Shown: positions 47,487 to 57,784, counted from the stretch's first letter. The stretch: DNA of 64,000 bases from Paraglaciecola psychrophila 170 (GCF_000347635.1 NC_020514.1:3038001-3102000), one strand, 5' to 3'. Numbers and translations: made by a program. The notes: generated by a model from the letters alone, not told the origin.

Positions 47487-50400
47487 ATGATTGAATCTAT
47501 ACTTCGTCTATCGATTGATAGACGCGGCATCATGCTACTACTGATACTCTTTATCAGCGGACTAGGTGTATGGAGTTATCAACAACTCCCTATTGATGCC
47601 GTTCCTGACATCACCAACGTGCAAGTACAAATCAACACTCAAGCACCAGGTTACTCGCCACTTGAAACTGAACAGCGGATCACATTCGTGGTGGAAACGG
47701 CGTTAGCAGGTCTACCTGAACTCTCTTACACCCGTTCATTATCTCGCTATGGCTTATCTCAGGTCACGGCAGTGTTTCATGAAGGCACTGACATTTACTT
47801 CGCCAGAAACTTAATCAGCGCCCGCCTAGCTTTAATAAAAAGCCAACTTCCCCTAGGACTTGAACCTGAGATGGGGCCAATTGCTACGGGCTTAGGTGAA
47901 ATCTACATGTACACTTTGAGTGCAACAGATGATGCACGCCAAACTAACGGGCAACTATTTGATGCTATGGCATTACGAGAACTACATGACTGGGTTGTGA
48001 AGCCCCAACTTGTTTTAGTCAAAGGTGTCACAGAAGTAAACGCCATTGGCGGATATACCAAACAATATCATGTGAATCCTTCGCCACAAAAAATGCTCAA
48101 CTTTAACCTCAGTATGCAGGACTTATTAACCGCGCTTGCCCGAAATAATGCCAATCAAGGAGCAGGATTTGTAGAGCGTAATGGGCAGCAAATATTAATT
48201 CGTTCCCAAGCTCAGCTCAAGACGGTTGAAGACATTGGAAATGTGGTTGTTAAGCTCATTGACTCGGTACCGGTCACGGTAAACGATATTGGCAAGGTAG
48301 TCATAGGCAAGGAGCTTCGCACAGGTGCTGCCACTCGTGAGGGCATTGAGACAGTATTAGGGACAGCGATGATGTTAGTTGGGGAAAATTCTCGCGCGGT
48401 CTCAATAGCGGTGGCTCAAAAAGTGGCCGACATTCAAACAAGTTTGCCCGATGGCGTAATCATTCAGCCTGTCTACGATAGAACCACGTTAGTGGATAAA
48501 GCCATCAATACCGTACAGAAAAACCTGGTAGAAGGGGCGTTGTTAGTAGTGGTTATCTTATTTATTCTTTTGGGCAACGTTCGAGCAGCATTGATCACCG
48601 CTGCAGTTATTCCGCTGACGATGTTGGCGACGATAACGGGCATGGTACAAACTGGTGTATCGGCAAACCTCATGAGTTTAGGCGCATTGGACTTTGGATT
48701 AATTGTGGACGGCGCAGTGATCATTGTCGAAAACTGTATCAGGCGACTATCCGAGCAACAAAAGCGTAGCGGCGTGATAATGCTTCTCAAAGACAGGTTA
48801 GAATTGGTCTATGAGGCAACTAATGAAGTCATCAGGCCCAGCTTATTTGGTGTGCTTATCATCACAGTGGTATACATCCCTCTTTTTTCGTTGTCGGGCG
48901 TAGAAGGCAAAATGTTTCACCCAATGGCTGCAACGGTCATCATCGCTTTACTGGCCGCAATGCTATTTTCGATTACCATTGTACCAGCGGCAGTAGCGAT
49001 GTTTTTGAGCGGAAAAATCAGTGAAAAAGAAAGCCCCATTATTGTAGGCGCCAAATATGTATATCGCCCCTTATTGTTAGGAGCATTGAAGTTTCGTTGG
49101 TTAGTTGTTGTGACAGCAAGTGTATTGGTTATTATCAGCATCTGGCTAGCGTCCCGCTTAGGCTCTGAGTTTATTCCACAACTTGATGAAGGCGATATTG
49201 CACTGCACGCAATGCGTATTCCAGGGACGGGCATCGACCAAGCCATTGATATGCAGAAACTGCTTGAAACAAAAATCATGGAATACCAGCAAGTACAGAC
49301 TGTGTTTGCTAAAACAGGCACCGCTGAAGTAGCAACCGACCCTATGCCTCCCAATGTGACTGACACCTTTGTGATGCTAAAGCCCAAAGAGTTGTGGGCA
49401 GATCCGAGCCTGTCTAAACAAGACTTTGTCGCAATGCTTGAAAAGGATTTAAGCGTATTACCAGGCAATAATTACGAATTCACGCAACCCATACAAATGC
49501 GATTTAATGAATTAATAAGCGGTGTACGTGCAGATTTGGGTATCAAATTATTTGGTGATGATTTAGATACCTTAGTGTTGTCTGCGTCTGAAATACTGGC
49601 GGTACTTGAAACGATTGAAGGCGTGGCTGATGCTCGCCTTGAACAAGTCGACAATGTACCAATATTAACTATTAATCCTAAACCTGTCATGTTGGCGCGA
49701 TACGGGCTAGACGTGACAGACCTGCAAACATGGCTTCATTCAGCGATTGGTGGCAATCAGGCTGGATTAATTTTCGAAGGTGATAGAAGGTTTAGCTTAA
49801 CTGTCAGATTTAGTGAGGATATGCGTTCTAATCTCGATGCATTTGGAGACATTCCAATCGTGACAGCCAACGGTGAATACGTACCTCTGGCAGAAGTAGC
49901 AGAATTAAATTTATCCTCCGTACCCAGCCAGATCAGTCGAGAAAACGGCAAGCGACGAGTTGTAGTAACAGCCAATTTACGGCAGCGGGACTTAGGCTCT
50001 TTTGTGCAGGAAGCCAAGCTCAAAATAGCACAACAAGTAGACTTGCCTGTAGGTTATTGGTTAGATTATGGAGGCACTTTTGAGCAGTTACAAAGTGCCA
50101 GTCAACGGCTCTCAATTGTGGTACCCGCCACGTTATTTATTATTTTGACTTTATTGGTGATTGCCTTTGGCTCAATCAAAGATGCCTTGATTATATTTAC
50201 TGGGGTGCCACTTGCCTTAACGGGCGGTATTCTTGCGCTTTGGATGAGAGATTTACCCCTGTCTATTTCAGCTGGTGTAGGATTTATAGCCCTTTCAGGC
50301 ATTGCTGTTCTCAATGGTTTGGTGATGTTGTCATTTATCAAGCAACGGTTATTAGAAACAGGTGAATTAGTTAATTCTATCGTTGAAGGTTCGCTTACTC

Positions 50401-50597
50401 GACTTAGGCCAGTATTGATGACTGCGCTTGTAGCCAGTTTAGGATTTGTACCCATGGCGATAAACGTTGGAACAGGCGCTGAAGTACAGCGACCTTTAGC
50501 AACCGTTGTGATTGGCGGTATTATATCGTCAACAATGCTTACTTTGTTTGTGCTGCCAGTGCTGTATCGCTTCGCCTATTGGAAAAGAGTCAATTGA
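47487..50597 (+). CDS. czcA: Heavy-metal RND pump CzcA
   Basis: An inner-membrane proton-driven exporter of about 1036 residues, twelve membrane segments and two large periplasmic loops. The TM4 motif DFGLIVDGAVIIVEN matches the HME1 class (Zn/Co/Cd), not the monovalent Cu/Ag class. It ends the czcICBA operon. ATG 47487 follows TTTGGAG by 6 bp; the frame also offers TTG at 47475. A bidirectional terminator lies about 200 bp downstream. The intervening DNA has no convincing gene. Confidence 0.94.
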   Translation: MIESILRLSIDRRGIMLLLILFISGLGVWSYQQLPIDAVPDITNVQVQINTQAPGYSPLETEQRITFVVETALAGLPELSYTRSLSRYGLSQVTAVFHEGTDIYFARNLISARLALIKSQLPLGLEPEMGPIATGLGEIYMYTLSATDDARQTNGQLFDAMALRELHDWVVKPQLVLVKGVTEVNAIGGYTKQYHVNPSPQKMLNFNLSMQDLLTALARNNANQGAGFVERNGQQILIRSQAQLKTVEDIGNVVVKLIDSVPVTVNDIGKVVIGKELRTGAATREGIETVLGTAMMLVGENSRAVSIAVAQKVADIQTSLPDGVIIQPVYDRTTLVDKAINTVQKNLVEGALLVVVILFILLGNVRAALITAAVIPLTMLATITGMVQTGVSANLMSLGALDFGLIVDGAVIIVENCIRRLSEQQKRSGVIMLLKDRLELVYEATNEVIRPSLFGVLIITVVYIPLFSLSGVEGKMFHPMAATVIIALLAAMLFSITIVPAAVAMFLSGKISEKESPIIVGAKYVYRPLLLGALKFRWLVVVTASVLVIISIWLASRLGSEFIPQLDEGDIALHAMRIPGTGIDQAIDMQKLLETKIMEYQQVQTVFAKTGTAEVATDPMPPNVTDTFVMLKPKELWADPSLSKQDFVAMLEKDLSVLPGNNYEFTQPIQMRFNELISGVRADLGIKLFGDDLDTLVLSASEILAVLETIEGVADARLEQVDNVPILTINPKPVMLARYGLDVTDLQTWLHSAIGGNQAGLIFEGDRRFSLTVRFSEDMRSNLDAFGDIPIVTANGEYVPLAEVAELNLSSVPSQISRENGKRRVVVTANLRQRDLGSFVQEAKLKIAQQVDLPVGYWLDYGGTFEQLQSASQRLSIVVPATLFIILTLLVIAFGSIKDALIIFTGVPLALTGGILALWMRDLPLSISAGVGFIALSGIAVLNGLVMLSFIKQRLLETGELVNSIVEGSLTRLRPVLMTALVASLGFVPMAINVGTGAEVQRPLATVVIGGIISSTMLTLFVLPVLYRFAYWKRVN

Positions 50598-50794
50598 TGA
50601 CAAGCGTGGTGAGCAATCTAATTAAAGAACTACAGGAGTTGCAAGCTGTGTAGCCGGTCACAGCGTGCTACGAGCTTGTTATTGGCAAGATAAGTTTGGA
50701 GTAAATTTAAACGGGCTATTTGTTGAAGGCAATGCAGTTGATTGGCTTTTATTTTATTTTGAGCTAGTCACTCGAAGTTTACAAATGGTAGAAC

Positions 50795-50823
50795 TAAAAA
50801 AACCGGATTTCTCCGGTTTTTTT
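50795..50823. terminator. Bidirectional intrinsic terminator
   Basis: AACCGGA/TCCGGTT with a TTTC loop, flanked by A6 on the left and T7 on the right, so it works on both strands. It separates the czc operon (plus) from the small minus-strand frame at 50865-51047. Confidence 0.88.
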
Positions 50824-50864
50824 CATCTGTTACTACAAGTTGATAACTCGTAGCTGTCTAGTTG

Positions 50865-51047
50865 TTACTTAATATTTAGTAACCAAGAGACAAATTGTTT
50901 TGCTTCAGTGGTGTTAGCAAAGGTGCCAATTTTCTGGCCACACTTGTCGGCAAACGCCACTTTGTATTTATTCACAGAGATGTTGTGCACTGGGCACATT
51001 ACCGAAATCTGTGTTCCGTTATATGTATAAGACATAATAAAACTCAT
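50865..51047 (-). CDS. Small hypothetical protein
   Basis: A 60-codon frame, or 56 codons if the internal ATG at 51035 is used (MSYTYNGTQISVMCPVHN). It contains CPVHN and a later Cys, with KQFVSWLL at the end. No family recognised. A strong terminator follows it on the minus strand, which is the main reason to consider it real. The ribosome site is weak for either start. Confidence 0.4.
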   Translation of the reverse strand: MSFIMSYTYNGTQISVMCPVHNISVNKYKVAFADKCGQKIGTFANTTEAKQFVSWLLNIK

Positions 51048-51481
51048 TAAATATGACTATTTTGTACTTCAAATATTGAAGCAATTAATAGTTAAAACTA
51101 AAAATAAGCTCATTACAGTTTTGACGATACTACTAAAACCTTAAGTTTTTGTTCGATGAGACATCTGCAAATTTTGTTTGCTACGATGTTTAATACCCAT
51201 TAATTCGTCGTACGATAATTCAGCTTGTTATTATAATTCATTAAGTCATTGCCTGTAGAGGCGCACTTAAAGATTACGTTTTTAATGTCGGCTGACTGGA
51301 TCAAGGAAAGACATAACATTGGAGGTTTGTTTTGAGAGAGGTTCAACAAACCGAATATCAACATACTTACCTTTGATTAATTAGTCAACTGTTAATTAGA
51401 CTAAATGGTCTACTAGTGACAAATACTTTTACTATTAAGATGTTATCATCAGACTAATTTATTAATAGTAAGAGATTTACT
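51048..51481. other. Gene-free stretch upstream of the NYN gene with repeats
   Basis: About 430 bp without a clear gene. GGTTTGTT (51324-51331) and AACAAACC (51345-51352) are exact inverted repeats. TTAATTAG occurs twice near 51378-51402 and AGACTAA recurs near 51399 and 51451. GGAGG at 51320-51325 precedes a TTG and 13 codons, too little to call a gene. Probably the promoter and control region of the NYN gene. Confidence 0.4.
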
Positions 51482-51955
51482 TTGGAAAAAATCGCCATAT
51501 TCGTTGATGTTCAAAACATCTACTACACGACTCGCCAAGCGTACTCTCGCCAATTTAACTATCGTCGATTCTGGCAACATATACAGCATCAAGGCGACAT
51601 TATCATGGCCAATGCCTATGCTATTGATAAAGGGGATGAACAACAGCAAAAATTTCAAAGCGCACTCAAACATATTGGTTTTGATATAAAATTAAAACCT
51701 TATATCCAACGTAGCGATGGTTCAGCCAAAGGTGATTGGGATGTAGGCATTGCCATAGACGTGTTAGAAGCGGCCGAAAGTGCTGATACGATTGTTTTAT
51801 TATCGGGTGACGGAGATTTTGATTTATTGCTCAAAAGGGTGAGTCAAAAATATGGCTGTAAAACGCAAGTCTATGGTGTACCTCAACTTACGGCCACATC
51901 CTTGGTGAATGCAACCGATGAGTTTTTCAAAATTGAATCTGATTTATTACAATAA
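51482..51955 (+). CDS. NYN-domain (LabA/DUF88-like) protein
   Basis: A 157-residue single-domain protein of the PIN-like NYN superfamily: IAIFVDVQNIYY at the N-terminus with the first catalytic Asp, KGDWDVGIAIDV in the middle and VLLSGDGDFDLLLKRV with further acidic residues. Such proteins are predicted RNases; the substrate is unknown. TTG start. Its stop lies one base from the stop of convergent feoB, so there is no room for a separate terminator. Confidence 0.87.
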   Translation: MEKIAIFVDVQNIYYTTRQAYSRQFNYRRFWQHIQHQGDIIMANAYAIDKGDEQQQKFQSALKHIGFDIKLKPYIQRSDGSAKGDWDVGIAIDVLEAAESADTIVLLSGDGDFDLLLKRVSQKYGCKTQVYGVPQLTATSLVNATDEFFKIESDLLQ

Positions 51956-51956
51956 C

Positions 51957-53771
51957 CTAAATAACACTAGCCGCAATCCATGCGATAAGATAGGCCAGTA
52001 ATCCGTAACTCACAAATAAGCCCCAGGCTATTTTTCCACTGCCTGTTTCACCTTTAATGGTGGCAACCGTAGCGACACATTGCAGTGCCACTACATAAAA
52101 TAACATCAAACCAATACCAGCCCCAAGAGCAAGGCCGTCTTGCTGAATATTAGCAGCTAACCCAGCTATATCTTCATCCGCTCCTTGAATACCAAATAAA
52201 GTACCCAGTGCGCCAACAAATACCTCTCGGGCTAAAAATGACACTAATATAGCCACACCGTAACGCCAATCTAAACCTAGGGGTTCAAAAACAGGCTCAA
52301 TCCATTGCCCTATCGATGCCAAATAAGATGACTGTAAATTACCATTTTGTGGAAAATAGCCTAAAACCCATATTACCACAGAGACCATAAAAATAATCGG
52401 TGCAGCCCGTCGGATAAATTGCTTAGCACTGGTTAAAACTCGATGGATAAGTGGTTTCCAGTGGGGTAAGCGATAGGTCGGCAACTCTAATATAAATGGC
52501 ATCTCTGCTTTATCCTTATCTAAATCTGTCAGTTTAGTTAATAATGTACTGACCAATAATGCTGTTGCGATACCAATAAAATACAGAATGAAGAAGGTAA
52601 TGCCCTGCAAGTTAATTAGCCCACCTAAATATTGAGTGTCGGGGATTAACACCGCAATTAACAAAGCATACACTGGTAAACGAGCCGAACATGACATCAA
52701 AGGAATAGTCATCATGGTAATAAGCCGCTTGCGCGGTGATTCTATGGTTCGCGCGGCCATAATCGCGGGAATAGCACAGGCATGCCCTGACAAATAGGGG
52801 ATAAAACTTCTACCAGACAAACCAAAGTAACTCAAAGGTTTATGACAAATTAATGCTGCTCTGGCTAAATAACCACTATCTTCGAGTAATCCAATAATCA
52901 AAGTAAGCACCATAATTTGCGGCACAAAAACTAAAAACGAACCCACACCACCAAACATTGCATCAGTGACAAAATCGTTTAACACCCCTGACGGAATAAC
53001 TTGGCTGCTTACCATCGCCAACTCCGTCATGATGGTTTCAACCCCGTCCATTAATGGACTGGCCCAAGTGAAAATACTTTGAAATAACAAAAACATGATG
53101 GCTAAGAAAATAAAACCACCAAAAAAACTGTTTAACAAAAAGTTATCTATTATGTTTTGCTGCTTAAGGACCACATCGGCTTTAATACCGTAACGACGAG
53201 ACAACTCTCGGCTTATCTCTAGTAATGGGGTGTGTGCATCATTCGTTATTTTAGGCACAAAATCCTGAGGATGTTTAGCCGCATCAATAAGGCCTAACTT
53301 GAACTCATGTAAACCGATTAGAGTTTTAGCGGAAAGGGCAAAAACCGCACAACCTAAATCCTGAGATAACTTATCTGTATCAATGTGGTGACTAAAACGT
53401 TGCACCTCGTCAATCATATTTAACGCGAAAACCACACCTTTTTTATGTTCAAAGGCTAAGTCTCTCACCTGAAGACCAAACACTAAACTGCGTTCTAAAC
53501 GTGTAGCATCCAAATTACATACTATTAACGACGTATCATCACTGTGCATCGCCTCATGCAACTTTTCGATGGCAAGCTCTTCATCTCTTGACAAGCTTTT
53601 TAATGAGTAGGTACCGGGAAAGTCTACTAACTGATACTCGTCAAATTTGCCACTTTTCAATTCAACGGTAACGCCTGGAAAATTAGCTACTTTTTGGCGC
53701 ATACCGGTTAATTGATTAAACAGCAGGCTTTTACCAGAATTGGGTTTACCAACTAAGATAATACTTTTCAT
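51957..53771 (-). CDS. feoB: Ferrous iron transporter FeoB (short form)
   Basis: A 604-residue inner-membrane Fe(II) transporter. The N-terminal G domain has G1 GKPNSGKS (usual first Asn replaced by Lys), G2 region FPGVTVE, G3 DFPGTYSL and G4 NMID. The membrane domain contains SCSARLPVYALL and GHACAIPAIMAART. It is shorter than E. coli FeoB (773), mostly in the spacer and C-terminal regions, but the conserved gate segments are present. It follows feoA with a 113-bp gap under a probable Fur promoter. It converges on the NYN gene. Confidence 0.93.
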   Translation of the reverse strand: MKSIILVGKPNSGKSLLFNQLTGMRQKVANFPGVTVELKSGKFDEYQLVDFPGTYSLKSLSRDEELAIEKLHEAMHSDDTSLIVCNLDATRLERSLVFGLQVRDLAFEHKKGVVFALNMIDEVQRFSHHIDTDKLSQDLGCAVFALSAKTLIGLHEFKLGLIDAAKHPQDFVPKITNDAHTPLLEISRELSRRYGIKADVVLKQQNIIDNFLLNSFFGGFIFLAIMFLLFQSIFTWASPLMDGVETIMTELAMVSSQVIPSGVLNDFVTDAMFGGVGSFLVFVPQIMVLTLIIGLLEDSGYLARAALICHKPLSYFGLSGRSFIPYLSGHACAIPAIMAARTIESPRKRLITMMTIPLMSCSARLPVYALLIAVLIPDTQYLGGLINLQGITFFILYFIGIATALLVSTLLTKLTDLDKDKAEMPFILELPTYRLPHWKPLIHRVLTSAKQFIRRAAPIIFMVSVVIWVLGYFPQNGNLQSSYLASIGQWIEPVFEPLGLDWRYGVAILVSFLAREVFVGALGTLFGIQGADEDIAGLAANIQQDGLALGAGIGLMLFYVVALQCVATVATIKGETGSGKIAWGLFVSYGLLAYLIAWIAASVI

Positions 53772-53884
53772 TGGATACCTTTGAGCAGAAACAAATATGC
53801 AACGTAGTTTGGATTTAAGAGCAACAAACAGTCTGAATTAGAATATGCAAAATACACTTAAGCTGGGCACTTCAAAGATTATTA

Positions 53885-54115
53885 TTAAGCCGCACTAATA
53901 TTGATGTGGTTAGCAATACTTTGCTCTAAAGAATAAACACAATCACCAACCTGCAACACCAGAGGTCCTTTTAAAGGGCTGCGACGCAGACACAGAATGG
54001 ATTGACCAGCAGCGAAACCCATTTCATTCAGGCGATCAAATACTGCAGGCATCAGATTAGGATCGAGGCTATCAATTAATACAGACTGTTTATTTCTAAT
54101 TTCCCAGAGGGTCAT
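53885..54115 (-). CDS. feoA: Ferrous iron transport protein FeoA
   Basis: An SH3-like domain protein of about 76 residues that assists FeoB in Fe(II) uptake: MPAVFDRLNEMGFAAGQSI contains the typical LxxMGF block. The frame opens at 54157, but ATG 54115 (MTLWEIRNK) is preferred because CAGGTAG lies just before it and the Fur box would otherwise fall inside the gene. Confidence 0.88.
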   Translation of the reverse strand: MTLWEIRNKQSVLIDSLDPNLMPAVFDRLNEMGFAAGQSILCLRRSPLKGPLVLQVGDCVYSLEQSIANHINISAA

Positions 54116-54141
54116 ATAACTACCTGGCTGACTAATACAAA

Positions 54142-54156
54142 TGAAAACGATTATCA
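54142..54156 (-). promoter_or_regulatory. Fur box upstream of feoAB
   Basis: TGAAAACGATTATCA fits the 7-1-7 inverted Fur consensus (TGATAAT-N-ATTATCA). The right half is perfect and the left half matches 5 of 7. It ends 27 bp before the feoA start codon, a typical repressing position, so feoAB should be shut off when iron is plentiful. Confidence 0.75.
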
Positions 54157-54222
54157 TTTATACCATTTAAAACAACCGCTTTGCAATTAAACACATCACA
54201 AAACGGCAAGTTTTTATTCTTT

Positions 54223-55566
54223 TTATGCGTCACGCAAATGGTCAGCCACAAGAAACGCCATCTCTAATACTTGATCAGCATTTAATCGTGGGTCACATTG
54301 AGTTTTATAGGCTAAAGCCAAGTCGTCATCACTGATTTTATAAGCGCCACCTGTGCACTCAGTCACATGTTGTCCGGTCATCTCTAAGTGAATACCACCA
54401 GCATGAGTGCCTTCAGATTTATGTGCAGCAAAAAACTGTTGAATTTCACGCAGAATAGCGTCGAAGTTACGTGTTTTATAACCGCTTGAAGCTTTAAATG
54501 TGTTGCCATGCATGGGATCAGAGCTCCACACCACTTTACGTCCTTCTTGTTTAACTCGGCGTAAAAGTTTAGGCAGGTTGTGTTCAAGCTTGTCTGCGCC
54601 CATACGGGTGATCAACGTCAGTCGGCCCGCATCATTATTGGGGTTGAGTGCATCAATTAGCTGAATTAATTCATCTTCCTGCATAGTTGGCCCTACTTTT
54701 ACACCAATAGGATTATGAATGCCGCGGAAAAACTCTAAATGTGCATGATCGAGTTGACGAGTTCGTTCACCAATCCACAACATATGTGCCGAACAGTTGT
54801 ACCAATTACCCGTCAACGTATCGACTCGGGTCAAAGCTTGCTCATAGTTAAGCAACAAAGCCTCATGGGAGGTATACAAACTAGTTTCATGCAAAGTAGG
54901 CGTATTTGTAGAATTGATACCCATGACTTTCATAAACTCTAATGAGTCTTGAATACGCGTAGCTAAGTCATGATAACGATCTTTTAAAGGGTTATTTTCT
55001 ACGAAAGCCATATTCCAGCGATTCACTTCATGCAAATCAGCTAATCCACCTTGAGCAAAAGCACGCAATAAATTTAAAGTAGACGCACCACGATGATAGG
55101 CTTCAATCATTCTTTGAGGATCAGGCCTACGTGAAGCTTCAGTAAATTCAAAGCTGTTAATAATATCGCCACGATAACTTGGTAAAGACACACCATCAAT
55201 TGTTTCAAAATCACCCGAACGCGGCTTAGCATACTGCCCAGCCATACGAGCCACTTTGATTACCGGGCATCGACCCGCATAAGTCAGTACGATGGCCATT
55301 TGCAAAATGACTTTAAAAGTGTCGCGAATTTTTGGAGCGTTAAATTCATCAAAAGATTCAGCGCAATCACCGCCCTGCAACAAGAAACCTTTTCCTTCTG
55401 CTACATCACCTAACTGTTTATATAGAGCACGTGTTTCAGCTGCAAAAACCAAAGGAGGATAACCGCCAAGAGTATCTTCAACCTGTTTAAGGTGTTGTTT
55501 ATCTTCATAAGTAGGTTGTTGCAAAATGGGCTTTGAGCGCCAACTGTCTGGTTGCCAATGACTCAC
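54223..55566 (-). CDS. Class II 3-deoxy-7-phosphoheptulonate (DAHP) synthase
   Basis: A 447-residue enzyme for the first step of the shikimate pathway, of the class II (plant/mycobacterial) type rather than AroF/G/H. Marks include [14 protein letters not shown] with the metal-binding Cys (about residues 83-96), [24 protein letters not shown] and [15 protein letters not shown]. Full length with no visible extra regulatory domain. Probably a single-gene unit between feoA and the phosphatase gene. Confidence 0.95.
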   Translation of the reverse strand: MSHWQPDSWRSKPILQQPTYEDKQHLKQVEDTLGGYPPLVFAAETRALYKQLGDVAEGKGFLLQGGDCAESFDEFNAPKIRDTFKVILQMAIVLTYAGRCPVIKVARMAGQYAKPRSGDFETIDGVSLPSYRGDIINSFEFTEASRRPDPQRMIEAYHRGASTLNLLRAFAQGGLADLHEVNRWNMAFVENNPLKDRYHDLATRIQDSLEFMKVMGINSTNTPTLHETSLYTSHEALLLNYEQALTRVDTLTGNWYNCSAHMLWIGERTRQLDHAHLEFFRGIHNPIGVKVGPTMQEDELIQLIDALNPNNDAGRLTLITRMGADKLEHNLPKLLRRVKQEGRKVVWSSDPMHGNTFKASSGYKTRNFDAILREIQQFFAAHKSEGTHAGGIHLEMTGQHVTECTGGAYKISDDDLALAYKTQCDPRLNADQVLEMAFLVADHLRDA

Positions 55567-55698
55567 GATTTTTCCTTGTTAGATTGATGTAAGGTAGCCG
55601 ATTAAAAAATGAACCGACAAACTGGGACGAGAATTTAGAGGGTATGAGCGTAAACATCAATCACAAACGCACTTATTCTTGAAATATAAATTGATAAC

Positions 55699-56175
55699 TT
55701 ATGACGTACTGGATTTTAGATGCTTAATAAAGCCATCAGCCCCTTGTTCAATCAGATCTAAAACATATTCAAAACCTCCTTTGCCACCGTAATAAGGGTC
55801 GGGCACCTCTCGCTCTTCAGCATCACTAAAACTTAAAAGTAATGTCACCTTATGTTGAAGTTCTTCTGGGCAGGCTTCTAATAAGCTTGCGATATTTTGG
55901 TTATCCATACCCAAAATATAATCAAACTTTTCAAAGTCTTGCTGTACCACTTTTCGACACTTCAAACCTTTAAAACTATAACCTCTTTCCATACCCACGG
56001 CTTGAGAACGTTTGTCAGGCGCAGCTCCTTTGTGATAACCAGCCGTACCAGCGGAGTCGATTTCAATAACCAAACCGATATCAGCTGCTTTTGTTTTAAA
56101 AACAGCTTCAGCACTGGGTGACCGGCAAATATTACCCAAACAAACAAAAAGTACTGAAGGTGTGTTGGTTGCCAT
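55699..56175 (-). CDS. Low-molecular-weight protein-tyrosine phosphatase
   Basis: 158 residues. The P-loop FVCLGNICRSPS (about residues 10-21) carries the catalytic Cys and Arg, and the general acid is the Asp in VPDPYYGG (about residues 122-129). Family members dephosphorylate tyrosine kinases that control exopolysaccharide export, or arsenate in some cases. No capsule genes or tyrosine kinase are in the window, so the partner is unknown. Separate unit from the DAHP synthase gene. Confidence 0.92.
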   Translation of the reverse strand: MATNTPSVLFVCLGNICRSPSAEAVFKTKAADIGLVIEIDSAGTAGYHKGAAPDKRSQAVGMERGYSFKGLKCRKVVQQDFEKFDYILGMDNQNIASLLEACPEELQHKVTLLLSFSDAEEREVPDPYYGGKGGFEYVLDLIEQGADGFIKHLKSSTS

Positions 56176-56257
56176 TTTATTTCCTAATATTTTCCCTATG
56201 CAAAGTATTCTAGCTGTCTATAATTGTGCGTCTAGTGCTAAAACGGATTAATTTGAA

Positions 56258-56950
56258 ATGAATATACTGATGCTTAGCAGCTCTAAAGTGGCCAATGAAG
56301 ATTACCTACAGCATGCAATCCCCATGCTTAATCAACATTTATCCAATATCAAAGAACTACTATTTATACCTTTTGCTGGCGTATCAGTCAGCTGGGACGA
56401 CTACACAACAAAAGTACAACACGCCCTGCCCGACTTTCAAGTATTCGGCATTCATGAATGCTCGAACGCCCATCAAGCATTAGAACATGCTCAAGCCATA
56501 TTAGTAGGCGGTGGCAACACCTTCAACCTGCTTAACGAACTGTATCGTCAAGATTTACTCGGCACCGTAAAAAACCAAGTCAACAAAGGCACACCCTATG
56601 TTGGATGGAGCGCAGGCTCAAATATATGCGGTAATAGTATCCGCACCACCAACGATATGCCGATAATTCAACCACCTAGTTTTGACGCACTCAACTTTGT
56701 ACCTTTTCAGCTCAATCCCCACTACACTGACTATCAACCCCCCGGGCACAATGGCGAAACACGCGCGCAACGCATCGAGGAGTTTTGTATTTTAAATCCT
56801 AAGATGCCTGTGATTGGAATTCGTGAAGGGTGTGCCTTGCTGTTGCAAGGGGAGTCGTTGGTTTTAAAAGGTGAATTAGATGGGGTAGTGTTTGAGGGTA
56901 ATTCACAGAGTGTGATCCACCCAAATCAGGATTTAAGTGGGTATTTGTAA
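56258..56950 (+). CDS. pepE: Dipeptidase E (alpha-aspartyl dipeptidase)
   Basis: A 230-residue S51-family serine peptidase that cleaves Asp-X dipeptides in the cytoplasm. The nucleophile lies in GWSAGSNICG (about residues 118-127), after the conserved ILVGGGNTFNLL. IQPPSFDALNFVPFQLNPH is also diagnostic. Single gene, divergent from the phosphatase gene with about 80 bp between them. Confidence 0.94.
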   Translation: MNILMLSSSKVANEDYLQHAIPMLNQHLSNIKELLFIPFAGVSVSWDDYTTKVQHALPDFQVFGIHECSNAHQALEHAQAILVGGGNTFNLLNELYRQDLLGTVKNQVNKGTPYVGWSAGSNICGNSIRTTNDMPIIQPPSFDALNFVPFQLNPHYTDYQPPGHNGETRAQRIEEFCILNPKMPVIGIREGCALLLQGESLVLKGELDGVVFEGNSQSVIHPNQDLSGYL

Positions 56951-57401
56951 GAGGAATTTGAGGACGATCATCCTAAATTTATTACTGACGTTAATAAAAG
57001 AATATGCATACACAACTCTCGAAGGCAATGCTCTTGAACCGGAAGTTTTGCGAGTTTCGAGTTGAGGCGAGCAACAAGAGGCTCGCCTTTGCAGACTAAG
57101 AGTTTTGAATGGCTTTACTATGGATGAATTTTGTTACGACCCCAATTAATTTCAAAAAGTAATTTTATTGTTCGTGGACCACTGCATTTTCACACTAAAT
57201 TTGATTGTATGGATACGAATGTCAGAAATGAGACCGCGAGTCCTAGTCGACCACAACGGTTATCGGTGAAAACACGACCCTCATTCTACTCCTCACTCTG
57301 TGAAGCCATTTGGTACTTACAGTTACACATCTTAATTCTGTTCTTGAACTTAAAACGTTTTGACAGTAATCAAGTAGCACTTATCAAAAATAAATAACCA
57401 A
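56951..57401. other. Gene-free stretch after pepE, with a hairpin
   Basis: No supported gene; an 88-codon frame at 57131-57397 resembles no family and runs into the promoter of the next element. AGGCGAGC (57065-57072) and GCTCGCCT (57081-57088) form an 8-bp stem followed by TTT, a possible pepE terminator. TTGACA (57360-57365) and TATCAA (57382-57387) with a 16-bp spacer precede the 91-bp element. Confidence 0.45.
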
Positions 57402-57492
57402 AAGTTGAACTTATGCCTTAACTGCCCCTCTGAATATATAGTTTTTATGTGTGTTCCCTTTTTAAGCCTGATTTTCCATCAGGCTTTTTTTT
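57394..57492 (+). ncRNA. Candidate small RNA, copy A of a 91-bp repeat upstream of cheV
   Basis: Bases 57402-57492 are repeated at 58974-59064 with the same length and about 83 of 91 positions identical by eye. The 3' part is a textbook intrinsic terminator: AAGCCTGAT/ATCAGGCTT around TTTCC, then eight T. Differences fall in two short patches; the first 14 bases, CCCCTCTGAATA and the last 47 bases are invariant. A promoter-like TTGACA-N16-TATCAA ends 14 bp before the repeat, giving an RNA of about 100 nt. No reading frame is conserved between copies. Confidence 0.55.
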
Positions 57493-57784
57493 GCGCTTTT
57501 TTTACTGCTAATAGTCATCAACAAAGCCATCATGGTAATTCAACCCTTTGTCCTTAAAGAACATAGCAAGGATGGCGATAAGCATTAACGCATTCTTATA
57601 ACTTGATACTAGGATATCAAGCCTTCATGATGTAAGTGCTACACATAGTTACTTCTATGCTCGTTGCCACTCAGTTACTGCGTTAAACCTCGGTCTCCAT
57701 TTCAAAAGTTGCGACTTGGCCATGCAGTGCATCGATTTAATCTAGTTTCACTCTACTCAATTCACTTAATAACTAGATGAAGGG

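Noticed and set aside
50597..50653. 18-codon frame whose ATG overlaps the czcA stop
   Set aside because: The overlap is suggestive of coupling, but the peptide is too short to assess and nothing supports it.
50665..50853. 62-codon plus-strand frame after czcA
   Set aside because: A strong bidirectional intrinsic terminator lies inside it and it shows no recognisable domain.
57131..57397. 88-codon plus-strand frame
   Set aside because: No family resemblance, no ribosome site, and it overlaps the promoter of the first 91-bp element.
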